A stretch of 64,000 bases of DNA from Methanomethylovorans sp041447285 (lineage in GTDB: Archaea; Halobacteriota; Methanosarcinia; Methanosarcinales; Methanosarcinaceae), in NCBI RefSeq assembly GCF_041447285.1, contig NZ_JBGMEB010000015.1, forward strand, positions 56,021-120,020. The letters are read 5' to 3'. The position numbers and the translations under genes were made by a program. Under the pieces are notes generated by a model, which saw only the letters and a program-made list of their open reading frames with translations, ran no database searches and was not told the DNA's origin. Below, one piece after another: positions 26,208 through 34,847 of the stretch. Positions within the stretch are counted from its first letter, which is position 1. Each line of letters opens with the position of its first letter.

Positions 26208-28132
26208 GAAAAACGCTCCTTTATTCTATCATAAACGATGTAACAGAACGTAACAGGGGTGAACAGGAACTTCGCCTGAACCAGTTCTTTATTGATCAGG
26301 CGACGATTGGTATCTTCCGCATTGATGAAGATGGAAACATAATAAGTGTGAATGATCATGCGTGTGAATCACTGGGATATTCACGTGAGGAACTATATGG
26401 AATGACTATATTGGACATTGATCCCACATTTACTTTTGAAAAATGGCTTGAACACAGGCAAAAAATGCGGCAAATGAAGTCTGGAACAATAGAAACTATC
26501 CACCGCAGAAAGGATGGTACTGTATTTTCTGTAGATGTTACTATAACCTATATTGAGTATGAAGGGAAACTATTCTCTGTTTCTTTTGCAAGGAATATAA
26601 CTAAACGCAAGCTTGCAGAAAAGGCTCTTCGGGAGAGTGAAGAACTCTTCAGGACTACTTTATATAGTATCGGTGACGGGTTCATTACTACTGATACTAA
26701 CGGCTGTTTACGGCAAATGAACCATGTAGCTGAAAAGCTGACTGGCTGGTCAGAAAAGGAAGCCGTGGGAAAACCGCTTGAAGAAGTCTTCAACATCATC
26801 AATGAAGATACAAGACAACAGGTTGAGATACCTGTTCGCAAAGTATTAAGAGAAGGTCAGATAGTAGGTCTGGCAAATCATACACTGCTGATCTCAAAGG
26901 ACAATAGGGAGATACCCATTGCTGACAGTGGCTCTCCAATTGTAAATGAGAGGGGCGAGATCACTGGAGTTGTATTAGTATTTCGTGATCAGACTGAGGA
27001 GAGGTAGTCTCAGAAGTCTCTTCTGCTGAGTGAGGCGCGCTTTAGGAAGCTGGTTGAAAATGCACCAGAGGCCATTTTAGTCCAGACAGGAGGTTGCTTT
27101 ACTTATATTAATCCTGCTGCACTGCGTTTATTTGGAGCTGAATATCAGGAACAATTATTAGGAAAATCGATTATCGAGCGCATTCATCCAGATTATCGTG
27201 ATATGGTCCGTGAAAGGATGCATCTTGTTAATAATGAGCAACAAAGTGTACCCACTATTGAGTAGGTTTATCTCAGGCTTGATGGTACATCTTTTGCAGT
27301 CGAGCTATCAGTTATGCCTATAACTTACGATGGCCTTAATGGGGCACTGGTCTTTTTCAGGGACATTACCGAACGCAAGCAGGTGGAGCAAGCTTTGCTC
27401 AAAGCAAAAATGCTTTCAGATGAGGCTAACCGCAGTAAGAGTGAGTTCTTATCCAACACGAGCCATGAACTGAAAACACCTTTAAATTCCATTATTGGTT
27501 TCTCTGACCTGCTGCTGCAAGGAGATTTGGGTGAGATCAGTAAGGAGCAGAAAAAGTATATTGGTATTATCAATGAAAGTAGCTATTTACTTTTGAATAT
27601 CATTAACAGAATACTGGAGATCTCCAATGTTGAGCGTGGTCATAAGGATCTGACCTATACAAAATTCAATTTGCATGATGCTATTCATGATACATGTACA
27701 ATGATGCAGGTAATGGCCAACAGAAAGGACATTGAATTGATTGTGGATATCGATATACATTTATCTGAAATAACTGCGGATATTCTCAAGTTCAAAGAGA
27801 TAATTTATAATCTGGTGGAAAATGCCATAAAGTTCATACCTTCCGAAGGAACAGTGATCATCACTGCCATACAGGATGGGGCTAATCTAAAAATCTCTGT
27901 TGCTGATACTGGTATTGGTATATCCGAAGAAAATAAAGACCGAATATTCGATCCTTTTTTTCAGGTAGATGGTTCTACAACACGTAGATATGGCGGCACT
28001 GGATTGGGTTTAGCCCTTATAAAAAAGTTCATCTTAATGCACGGGGGCAATATATGGGTCATGAGTGAATCTGGCAAAGGGAGCACATTCACTTTTACTA
28101 TTCCAATAAAAGGCCAGTTCAACTACCAGTAA
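26208..28132 (+). pseudogene. PAS-domain sensor histidine kinase, 5' truncated by IS, with two in-frame UAGs
   Basis: One continuous frame runs from the IS edge to 28132, interrupted only by TAG at 27005-27007 and TAG at 27263-27265. It encodes the end of one PAS unit (D-V-T-E-R-N-R just inside the IS junction), a PAS domain (about 26281-26640), a second PAS (26641-27000), a third PAS (about 27030-27390), HisKA with S-H-E-L-K-T-P-L-N (phospho-acceptor His) and HATPase with N-L-V-E-N-A, D-T-G-I-G-I and G-T-G-L-G-L. No start codon, promoter or N-terminus is seen. It is either a decaying gene or, because UAG can encode pyrrolysine in this lineage, a gene that once read through both codons. Loss of the 5' end favours pseudogene. 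Confidence 0.8.
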
Positions 28133-28553
28133 GGATTTAAATGATTTTTATGCTTGAATTCACTATCCATACGCAATTAGCAGAATTCAGTGGCTTGAAA
28201 AAAGAACAATGGATTTGTTATTTCCCGTTTTTAGAGTATTTCGATAAACCACCGATTTCGGCTTCTATTATTTACATGGGTAATCCAAATGATGGTTCTC
28301 GGGGTTCTCGAAATGCTCCGTATTCGTGTGTCCCAGTTTCGGTGGTAGAGGGCATGTCTATTTGTACGTCCTCTATCGGAATCTTATGTACGATGTTCTA
28401 CTATTTAAATATATCTTATTCGCCCCCTTCTTTTTGTCTGTTTCTATCCAAATAGGCAAATAAGCCAAACTTATAAATACTATAACATAAGTAATTGCCT
28501 TCCGTAGTATTCCCTTAAAGCTATAACTTAAAACCTAATCTAGGAGGCTTATC
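28133..28553. other. Gene-poor stretch before the 2Fe-2S protein
   Basis: A 104-codon ORF (28141-28455) has AAGGA upstream but an odd Ser/Tyr/Phe-rich composition and no recognisable domain, so it is not called. The 3' part holds a TATA-like ttataaata near 28470 and an AGGAGG ribosome binding site for the following gene. Confidence 0.45.
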
Positions 28554-28859
28554 GTGCAAAAACCAAAAAATCATATCTTTGTTTGCGCAAGCACAAGACT
28601 AAACGGAAAGGTACAGGGCTCATGCAAGAATAAAGACTCACATAATCTGGTGGCGATGTTTACCGAAGCACTAATGGACAGGGATCTGGAAAATGAAGTA
28701 ATGGTTACTTCTACTGGATGCGTAGGTCTTTGCGAGAAAGGGCCGATAGTAATGATCTATCCTGAGCAGGTATGGTATGGAGAGGTAACTGAAGACGATA
28801 TTGATGACATACTTGATGCATTGGAGAAAGGCGAGATCGTAGACAGATTAAGCATATAA
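28554..28859 (+). CDS. Thioredoxin-like [2Fe-2S] ferredoxin domain protein
   Basis: 101 residues starting at GTG 28554, six bases after AGGAGG. Four cysteines (about residues 11, 24, 56 and 60; the last two as T-G-C-V-G-L-C) form the pattern of thioredoxin-fold [2Fe-2S] ferredoxins related to the NuoE / Clostridium pasteurianum ferredoxin group. The protein probably carries single electrons in the cytoplasm. No partner oxidoreductase is adjacent, so its redox partner is unknown. A strong hairpin terminator follows. Confidence 0.87.
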   Translation: MQKPKNHIFVCASTRLNGKVQGSCKNKDSHNLVAMFTEALMDRDLENEVMVTSTGCVGLCEKGPIVMIYPEQVWYGEVTEDDIDDILDALEKGEIVDRLSI

Positions 28860-28880
28860 CGGGACATCATGTGATTTTGT

Positions 28881-28920
28881 AAAGCGAGTCGTTCAGTTAT
28901 GTAGAATAACTCGCTTTTTC
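28881..28920 (+). terminator. Hairpin-T terminator after the 2Fe-2S protein gene
   Basis: AAAGCGAGT (28881-28889) pairs perfectly with ACTCGCTTT (28909-28917), and the stem runs into a short T tract. It lies 21 bp after the stop codon. Confidence 0.6.
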
Positions 28921-28962
28921 CATTCATTAAATATTATTCGCGCAAATCTTTTGTACCTATTC

Positions 28963-29390
28963 TCATTCGGGACTGTTGTTCCCGTTAACAATTCCTAGTA
29001 CTTCTCTGAAGTTCTCAAGGGAAGCTTCTATATTCTCGATGATTTCGTTGGCAAGGATATCAGGGTCGGGAAGATTGTCCAGGTCTGCAAGGCTCTTGTC
29101 CTTAAGCCAGAAGATATCCAGGTTGGTTTTGTCCCTTGCTGCTATTTCCTCATAAGTGAATTTACGGAATCTGCCTTCTGGATTTTCCTCGTTCCATGTT
29201 TCCTTGCGCTGGAAGCGGTTCTCAGGGTTATAGCAACGGATGAAATCTTCCAGGTCCGTGAACTTGAGGTTTTCGTCTTCATGAGCCCTTCGTAGATCTC
29301 GCCTTTAGTATCCACTCCCATCATGACCCAGCTTTCCATCGATCCTATCTCTGGCTTCCTGCTCAGGGCTTTGATTGTGACTTATGGGCT
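28963..29390 (-). pseudogene. Remnant of a type I restriction-modification locus (HsdM, possibly HsdR)
   Basis: About 115 codons (28963 to about 29310) read as the C-terminus of an HsdM methylase: segments F-I-R-C-Y-N-P-E-N-R, R-K-E-T-W, N-L-D-I-F-W-L-K-D-K-S-L and E-I-I-E-N-I-E-A match that family. Upstream, in another frame, V-D-T-K-G-E-I-Y-E-G-L resembles the N-terminal HsdM region that normally precedes the methylase core, so several hundred codons are missing. Before that, N-Q-S-P-E-Q-E-A-R-D-R-I-D-G-K-L in a third register looks like an HsdR N-terminus. The remnant is non-functional; no intact hsdS or hsdR is present. Confidence 0.7.
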
Positions 29391-29695
29391 TAGTATATCT
29401 GAATTGTTGATCCTATCATGTATCTGAAAACTGCATGGAAAACTCATGCAGTATTAGAATGATTTTGGAAAAGCCTATGTTCACATTCAATATAAGTATT
29501 TTTAGTTTCAGTTAGATGACCTGCAAATCTCATCACAACAGAAAGAATATACTTTTTCAGCATCTATCAAAGACAAAAAAATAAGGGAAGGGTCCCGTAG
29601 GATAAACTATGGAAGGCTTATGGATATGGAATCATGATCTATCGATGATCAGTGGTGTTTAAATCCTCGGGGACCACGATGATTAAAAATAAGGG
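29391..29695. other. Gene-free stretch downstream of glnK1
   Basis: It contains a hairpin at 29430-29452 (ACTGCATG / CATGCAGT, loop of seven) and, next to glnK1, a segment of roughly 100 bp (about 29605-29695) that is clearly related to the sequence downstream of glnK2 (about 31745-31836). The duplication of the glnK-amt unit therefore included the 3' flank. Confidence 0.5.
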
Positions 29696-29710
29696 TGCAC
29701 TTAAAGTGCA
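29696..29710 (-). terminator. Hairpin at the end of glnK1
   Basis: TGCACTT and AAGTGCA pair around a single base, overlapping the stop codon of glnK1; on the minus strand the hairpin is followed by a T-rich run. An identical structure ends glnK2. Confidence 0.5.
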
Positions 29711-30039
29711 TCCTCGTTTGTTTCTGCTGTTCTTATTCTGATGATCTTTTCTACTGGGTAGATGAATATCTTTCCATCACCAATAGAGCCAGTCTGAGCA
29801 TGCTTCATGATTATAGCCACAGCTTCATCTGTCTTTTCAGCTGGCACAACCAGTTCCATCTTTACCTTGGGCAACAGGTCCACACAGTACTTCTGACCTC
29901 TCCACTGTTGGAGCACACCCTTCTGCTTTCCTCGTCCCTTTACTTCAGTAAGTGTCATGCTCTCGAATCCAGCCTCATCCAGTGCATCTTTTACTTCCTG
30001 GACCTTGGTAGGCCTCATGATTGCTTCGATCTTTCTCAT
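29701..30039 (-). CDS. glnK1: PII nitrogen regulatory protein GlnK, copy 1
   Basis: 112 residues, the standard PII length. It starts M-R-K-I-E-A-I-M-R-P-T-K and contains the T-loop region (G-R-G-K-Q-K-G-V near 37-44; R-G-Q-K-Y-C-V-D near 47-54) and the C-terminal signature G-D-G-K-I-F-I-Y-P-V-E (about 84-94). GlnK trimers bind ATP/ADP and 2-oxoglutarate and block the Amt channel when nitrogen is plentiful; in Methanosarcina they also affect glutamine synthetase. It lies 5 bp downstream of amt1 in one operon. It differs from copy 2 at only about seven residues. Confidence 0.96.
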   Translation of the reverse strand: MRKIEAIMRPTKVQEVKDALDEAGFESMTLTEVKGRGKQKGVLQQWRGQKYCVDLLPKVKMELVVPAEKTDEAVAIIMKHAQTGSIGDGKIFIYPVEKIIRIRTAETNEDAL

Positions 30040-31109
30040 CTATCTCACTCCTTTGCAAGCACGAATTCTGGGTATGCAGACATTCCGTGTTCCTTTATAT
30101 CAAGTCCGGCTATTTCATCTTCTTCAGGTACTCTCAGGCCCATTACTGCATCTAAGACCTTGAATATTATGAAAGAGATTCCAAAGGCCCATATTATACA
30201 CATCAATGTTCCTAATACCTGGATTATGAACTGCTGGGTTCCGCCATAGATCAGCCCTGCTCCTGCTGCTGTGTATGCTGCATCTGCAAGTATGCCATTG
30301 CCTTGTCCTACCGCGAATATACCTACTGATATTACTCCCCAGGCTCCGCAGTATCCGTGTAAGGCTATAGCACCTACTGGGTCGTCCAGCTTGAGCTTAT
30401 TTTCATTGAACATTACTCCCAGATATACGACTATACCTGCGATGAGACCTATTACCACTGCTGCCCAGCTTTCTACAGAACCACAGGGTGCTGTGATTGC
30501 TACAAGGCCTGCCAGCATACCGTTAGCAGTAAGGGAGGGATCTGGCTTTCCGGTCTTCATCCAGGTTATCAGTAATACCATTATAGCAGCTGCTCCCGCT
30601 GCCACGAAGGTGTTGGCGATTACAAGGCCAATGTATGGGTCGTTACCGTTGAGAGTACTTCCGCCGTTGAACCCTACCCATCCGAAAGCCAGTATCAATG
30701 TACCCAGGAATGCCAAGGGTAAGCTGTGACCTGGAATTACTACTGCCTTTCCGTTCCTGAACTTGCCTATCCTCGGGCCGACAAGTAATACTCCTGCAAG
30801 GGCAGAGAATCCGCCTATCATGTGTACAACTGAAGATCCTGCAAAGTCATGGTATCCTACTCCGATTGCATCAACTATTGGTCCAGTTGTAAGGATTCCG
30901 GCGCCGCTCCATACCCAGTGACCAAAGACAGGGTAAATGAGTCCAACCATCAATACAGTGTATATTAAATATGCCTTGAAGCTTGTTCTTTCTGCCATTG
31001 CACCTGATACTATGGTAGCACCTGTGGCTGCGAACACCATCTGGAACCACCAGCTGGTCCATACTGCGTTGTCAGCACCACTCATGAAGAACTGGCTACT
31101 GCCTATGAT
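30017..31109 (-). repeat. Identical tract shared with 32158-33250 (amt copy 1)
   Basis: 1,093 bp of this interval are identical, base for base by eye, to 32158-33250 (offset 2141), covering most of amt and the start of glnK. Sequence on both sides diverges, in glnK to roughly 88 percent identity. The sharp boundaries suggest gene conversion. Confidence 0.85.
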
Positions 31110-31454
31110 ACCAGCATAATCTGCACCATACATCAGTGCCCAGCCTATTATCCAGTAGACAACTATACCAAGACATACCGTCATGAAGTTCTTCATCAGA
31201 ATATTGGCAGTGTTCTTTACACGAGTAAGCCCGATCTCCACAAGTGAGAATCCGGCATGCATAAGGAATACTATTCCACCACAAATTACCAACCATACAA
31301 CGGTAAGTGCTGTCTGCAAGTTACCTATGGCTTCTGCGTTTTCTTCAACCGTCGCTGCTGATACCGGTAATATCAGCGTCATAAGGATAATTCCTAAGAG
31401 CAGGAGTAAATGACCTGAATTTCTTAGGTTGTTCATTTTATACGTCGTTTCCAT
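30045..31454 (-). CDS. amt1: Ammonium transporter Amt, copy 1
   Basis: 469 residues from ATG 31454, preceded by GAGGTG; the longer in-frame extension to 31505 overlaps the promoter and is rejected. It has an N-terminal signal-like helix and the multiple transmembrane helices of the Amt/Rh family, with family motifs F-M-H/L-M-H-A-G-F near residue 55, D-Y/F-A-G-S-S-V-V-H-M near 190 and H-G-Y-C-G-A-W-G near 350 that include the pore histidines. It conducts ammonium into the cell under nitrogen limitation and is gated by GlnK. The downstream glnK1 is cotranscribed. Its protein differs from Amt2 mainly at the first few residues and three or so conservative positions. Confidence 0.95.
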   Translation of the reverse strand: METTYKMNNLRNSGHLLLLLGIILMTLILPVSAATVEENAEAIGNLQTALTVVWLVICGGIVFLMHAGFSLVEIGLTRVKNTANILMKNFMTVCLGIVVYWIIGWALMYGADYAGIIGSSQFFMSGADNAVWTSWWFQMVFAATGATIVSGAMAERTSFKAYLIYTVLMVGLIYPVFGHWVWSGAGILTTGPIVDAIGVGYHDFAGSSVVHMIGGFSALAGVLLVGPRIGKFRNGKAVVIPGHSLPLAFLGTLILAFGWVGFNGGSTLNGNDPYIGLVIANTFVAAGAAAIMVLLITWMKTGKPDPSLTANGMLAGLVAITAPCGSVESWAAVVIGLIAGIVVYLGVMFNENKLKLDDPVGAIALHGYCGAWGVISVGIFAVGQGNGILADAAYTAAGAGLIYGGTQQFIIQVLGTLMCIIWAFGISFIIFKVLDAVMGLRVPEEDEIAGLDIKEHGMSAYPEFVLAKE

Positions 31455-31836
31455 AAATGTACACCTCGTATTAGTGGGAAGTCGGTAGTCTACTGTAGAC
31501 TTCATTATATTTAAAGTTATCTAGATTTTCTCTGTTTCTCTTCCCTCTTACCCCCTTCTCCAGTAAAAGTAATATAGTGTTATACTTCATCGGTCAGCCC
31601 TTGGAGACAATAACCGAACGGTCCAGAAGAAACAAAGAAAAGGCAGATGTACGTGATAATTAAACTTGATCCAAGAAAAAATCTAAAATAATATGCAATC
31701 TTAGGACAGTTTATGTTAGAATTTAGAACCAAGCTCCCTTTTAACAACTGGAAATGCTTAAGGATATGGGATCACGATCTACGGATGATCAGTGGTGTTA
31801 CATTCCCTGGTCTACGATAATTAAAAAAAATAAGGG
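31455..31836. other. amt1 promoter region and 3' flank of glnK2
   Basis: The part next to amt1 holds its promoter (TATA-like sequence at about 31504-31516 on the minus strand and the dyad listed separately). The rest is AT-rich and ends in a segment related to the flank downstream of glnK1. No ORF with a ribosome binding site was seen. Confidence 0.5.
31478..31503 (-). promoter_or_regulatory. Dyad element in the amt1 promoter
   Basis: Two nested symmetries: GAAGTC (31478-31483) with GACTTC (31498-31503), and GTCTAC (31488-31493) with GTAGAC (31495-31500) around one base. The element lies between the TATA box and the ribosome binding site of amt1, where a repressor such as NrpR would act. The sequence is not an exact GGTA-N6-TACC site. 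Confidence 0.4.
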
Positions 31837-31851
31837 TGCACTTAAAGTGCA
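31837..31851 (-). terminator. Hairpin at the end of glnK2
   Basis: Same 7-bp palindromic stem as at glnK1, overlapping the stop codon and followed on the minus strand by a long T-rich run. Confidence 0.5.
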
Positions 31852-32180
31852 TCCTCGTTAGTTTCGGCTGTTCTTATTCTGATGATCTTCTCCACCGGAT
31901 AGATGAATATCTTTCCATCACCAATAGAACCTGTCTGAGCGTGCTTCATTATTATAGCAACGACCTCATCGGTCTTATCAGAAGGCACAACCATTTCCAT
32001 TTTCACTTTTGGTATAAGGTCCACACAATATTTTTGCCCTCTCCATTGCTGCATTACGCCCTTCTGCTTTCCGCGCCCTTTTACCTCTGTAAGTGTCATA
32101 CTTTCGAATCCAGCTGCATCCAATGCATCTTTTACTTCCTGGACCTTGGTAGGCCTTATGATTGCTTCGATCTTTCTCAT
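31842..32180 (-). CDS. glnK2: PII nitrogen regulatory protein GlnK, copy 2
   Basis: 112 residues, intact PII protein with the same T-loop (R-G-Q-K-Y-C-V-D) and C-terminal signature as copy 1. Differences cluster in the segment M-V-V-P-S-D-K-T-D-E-V-V (about 67-78) plus single changes in the T-loop base. The synonymous divergence from copy 1 is much larger than in the adjoining amt genes. It is cotranscribed with amt2, 5 bp upstream. Confidence 0.96.
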   Translation of the reverse strand: MRKIEAIIRPTKVQEVKDALDAAGFESMTLTEVKGRGKQKGVMQQWRGQKYCVDLIPKVKMEMVVPSDKTDEVVAIIMKHAQTGSIGDGKIFIYPVEKIIRIRTAETNEDAL

Positions 32181-33250
32181 CTATCTCACTCCTTTGCAAG
32201 CACGAATTCTGGGTATGCAGACATTCCGTGTTCCTTTATATCAAGTCCGGCTATTTCATCTTCTTCAGGTACTCTCAGGCCCATTACTGCATCTAAGACC
32301 TTGAATATTATGAAAGAGATTCCAAAGGCCCATATTATACACATCAATGTTCCTAATACCTGGATTATGAACTGCTGGGTTCCGCCATAGATCAGCCCTG
32401 CTCCTGCTGCTGTGTATGCTGCATCTGCAAGTATGCCATTGCCTTGTCCTACCGCGAATATACCTACTGATATTACTCCCCAGGCTCCGCAGTATCCGTG
32501 TAAGGCTATAGCACCTACTGGGTCGTCCAGCTTGAGCTTATTTTCATTGAACATTACTCCCAGATATACGACTATACCTGCGATGAGACCTATTACCACT
32601 GCTGCCCAGCTTTCTACAGAACCACAGGGTGCTGTGATTGCTACAAGGCCTGCCAGCATACCGTTAGCAGTAAGGGAGGGATCTGGCTTTCCGGTCTTCA
32701 TCCAGGTTATCAGTAATACCATTATAGCAGCTGCTCCCGCTGCCACGAAGGTGTTGGCGATTACAAGGCCAATGTATGGGTCGTTACCGTTGAGAGTACT
32801 TCCGCCGTTGAACCCTACCCATCCGAAAGCCAGTATCAATGTACCCAGGAATGCCAAGGGTAAGCTGTGACCTGGAATTACTACTGCCTTTCCGTTCCTG
32901 AACTTGCCTATCCTCGGGCCGACAAGTAATACTCCTGCAAGGGCAGAGAATCCGCCTATCATGTGTACAACTGAAGATCCTGCAAAGTCATGGTATCCTA
33001 CTCCGATTGCATCAACTATTGGTCCAGTTGTAAGGATTCCGGCGCCGCTCCATACCCAGTGACCAAAGACAGGGTAAATGAGTCCAACCATCAATACAGT
33101 GTATATTAAATATGCCTTGAAGCTTGTTCTTTCTGCCATTGCACCTGATACTATGGTAGCACCTGTGGCTGCGAACACCATCTGGAACCACCAGCTGGTC
33201 CATACTGCGTTGTCAGCACCACTCATGAAGAACTGGCTACTGCCTATGAT
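32158..33250 (-). repeat. Identical tract shared with 30017-31109 (amt copy 2)
   Basis: Second copy of the 1,093-bp identical tract; divergence resumes at both ends (32157 and 33251). Confidence 0.85.
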
Positions 33251-33595
33251 TCCTGCGTAGTCTGCACCATACATCAGTGCCCATCCTATTAACCAGTATA
33301 CCACAATACCAAGACATACCGTCATGAAGTTCTTCATCAGAATATTGGCAGTGTTCTTAACACGGGTAAGCCCGATCTCCACAAGTGAGAATCCCGCATG
33401 CATAAGGAATACTATTCCACCACAAAGTATCAGCCATACTACTGTAAGAGCTGTCTGCAAGTTGCCGATTGCTTCTGCGTTCTCTTCAACGGTCGCTGCT
33501 GATACAGGAAGTATCAGCGTCATAAGGATAATTCCTAAGAGCAGGAGTAAATGACCTGAATTTCTTAGGGTGTTCTCTTTATTTTCTGTTACCAT
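32186..33595 (-). CDS. amt2: Ammonium transporter Amt, copy 2
   Basis: 469 residues from ATG 33595, which follows GAGAGG at a good distance; an upstream in-frame TTG/ATG pair at 33613/33610 is too close to that ribosome binding site. Apart from the first residues and a few conservative changes in the first helices it is the same protein as Amt1, with all Amt motifs intact. It pairs with glnK2. Its leader (about 33600-33720) differs from that of amt1, so the two operons may be expressed under different conditions although they make nearly the same channel. Confidence 0.95.
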   Translation of the reverse strand: MVTENKENTLRNSGHLLLLLGIILMTLILPVSAATVEENAEAIGNLQTALTVVWLILCGGIVFLMHAGFSLVEIGLTRVKNTANILMKNFMTVCLGIVVYWLIGWALMYGADYAGIIGSSQFFMSGADNAVWTSWWFQMVFAATGATIVSGAMAERTSFKAYLIYTVLMVGLIYPVFGHWVWSGAGILTTGPIVDAIGVGYHDFAGSSVVHMIGGFSALAGVLLVGPRIGKFRNGKAVVIPGHSLPLAFLGTLILAFGWVGFNGGSTLNGNDPYIGLVIANTFVAAGAAAIMVLLITWMKTGKPDPSLTANGMLAGLVAITAPCGSVESWAAVVIGLIAGIVVYLGVMFNENKLKLDDPVGAIALHGYCGAWGVISVGIFAVGQGNGILADAAYTAAGAGLIYGGTQQFIIQVLGTLMCIIWAFGISFIIFKVLDAVMGLRVPEEDEIAGLDIKEHGMSAYPEFVLAKE

Positions 33596-33874
33596 ATTGC
33601 ATCCTCTCATCAATAAGAAGGTGGCAGCCAGCAGTAGAAGTCCCTCTTTTTATTGTTTCTACTTCTTTAGGCTAAAAGTGCCCCCCTTCCTTCTTATTAA
33701 TATATATATCTATACATTTAAGCCTTTTCTATATTCTCTATATTTCTCCAGTATGCATTATAAATATTCACTTCCTTTTATTATTCAGCATTGAATGCCA
33801 TCTAATTATCCATATCGTTTATTTGTCAGCATTCGCAAGTCCTTATATAGTGATGAATCATATTCCAAGACCGG

Positions 33875-34843
33875 ATGAAGGACATCTATTATAATCAGGA
33901 TTGCATAACAGGTGCACAAGAATATCTTCCTGACAGAAGTATTGACCTTATCATTACTGATCCCCCTTTTGCCATAAATGGTGACAGTCTCCACAAGCAT
34001 TATCACAGAAAAGAGGAGCATGTGTTCGAAGGGTATGTTGAGGTAGATCAGGAAGAATACAGGGATTTCTCTTTTAAATGGGTCCGTGAAGCTCACAGGG
34101 TTCTAAAAGACACTGGTTCTATGTATGTGGTTTCAGGGTGGAGTAATCTTTTAGATATATTGCTTGCTCTTGAAATAAATGGTTTTGAGCTTATTAATCA
34201 TATTATCTGGAAGTATAATTTCGGTGTAAGTACCAGGCACAAGTTTGTAACATCTCATTATCACATCCTCTACTGCAAAAAATCAAGTTCTAAAAAAGTG
34301 AAATTTAATACTTTCTGCAGATTCGGAGCTTCGGATAAAGCTGAAGACAATAGCTCTTTTCTTTACACTGATCTTGAAGATGTATGGGTCATCAACAGAG
34401 ATTTCAAGAAAGGCAGAATGAGAAATAAAAACACTCTTCCTGCTGAACTTTTAAGGAAGATGATCCTCTATTCATCTGATGAAGGGGACCTTGTCTGCGA
34501 TTTTTTCTTAGGCAGCTTTTCGACCGCAAAGATAGCTAAATCTCTGAACAGGTATTCTACCGGATTTGAGGTCAATAATGATGCGTATGATTATCAATTA
34601 AAACAAATGAGTAATATCGAAAAAGGGTACATGCTTAAAGACCTGTGTTCCAACGGTGGAAACCCTCATCATAACCAGAGAAAACGCTGGACAGAAGAAG
34701 AAGCAAGTAAAGTGCTTGAGAGATACAATGCCATAAAAAGTTCAGGTCTTACTGATAAAAAGGCATATAAACTCCTTTCCGTGGAATTTGGGAGAGGGTA
34801 TTTTTCAATGATGAATATTGTAAAGAAAAAAAGAAAAAGCTGA
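33875..34843 (+). CDS. Orphan DNA methyltransferase (amino-methylating)
   Basis: 322 residues. Catalytic motif IV is T-D-P-P-F near residue 29 and the SAM-binding motif I appears later as D-F-F-L-G-S-F-S-T-A near 210, the order (IV before I) of beta-group N6-adenine/N4-cytosine enzymes; D-P-P-F favours adenine. The usual F-x-G-S-G-T is altered to F-L-G-S-F-S. The C-terminal 50 residues (R-K-R-W-T-E-E-E onward) form a basic, helical tail possibly for DNA recognition. No restriction gene is adjacent, so it is an orphan methylase that could regulate or protect DNA. It is divergent from amt2 with a TATA-like ttatata 27 bp before the ATG. Confidence 0.85.
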   Translation: MKDIYYNQDCITGAQEYLPDRSIDLIITDPPFAINGDSLHKHYHRKEEHVFEGYVEVDQEEYRDFSFKWVREAHRVLKDTGSMYVVSGWSNLLDILLALEINGFELINHIIWKYNFGVSTRHKFVTSHYHILYCKKSSSKKVKFNTFCRFGASDKAEDNSSFLYTDLEDVWVINRDFKKGRMRNKNTLPAELLRKMILYSSDEGDLVCDFFLGSFSTAKIAKSLNRYSTGFEVNNDAYDYQLKQMSNIEKGYMLKDLCSNGGNPHHNQRKRWTEEEASKVLERYNAIKSSGLTDKKAYKLLSVEFGRGYFSMMNIVKKKRKS

Positions 34844-34847
34844 ATAT

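Noticed and set aside
28141..28455. 104-codon ORF after the kinase pseudogene
   Set aside because: Has AAGGA upstream but a non-protein-like composition and no family resemblance.
30271..30729. 152-codon ORF on the plus strand, repeated at 32412-32870
   Set aside because: Antisense shadow of the amt genes; it exists twice only because the DNA is duplicated.
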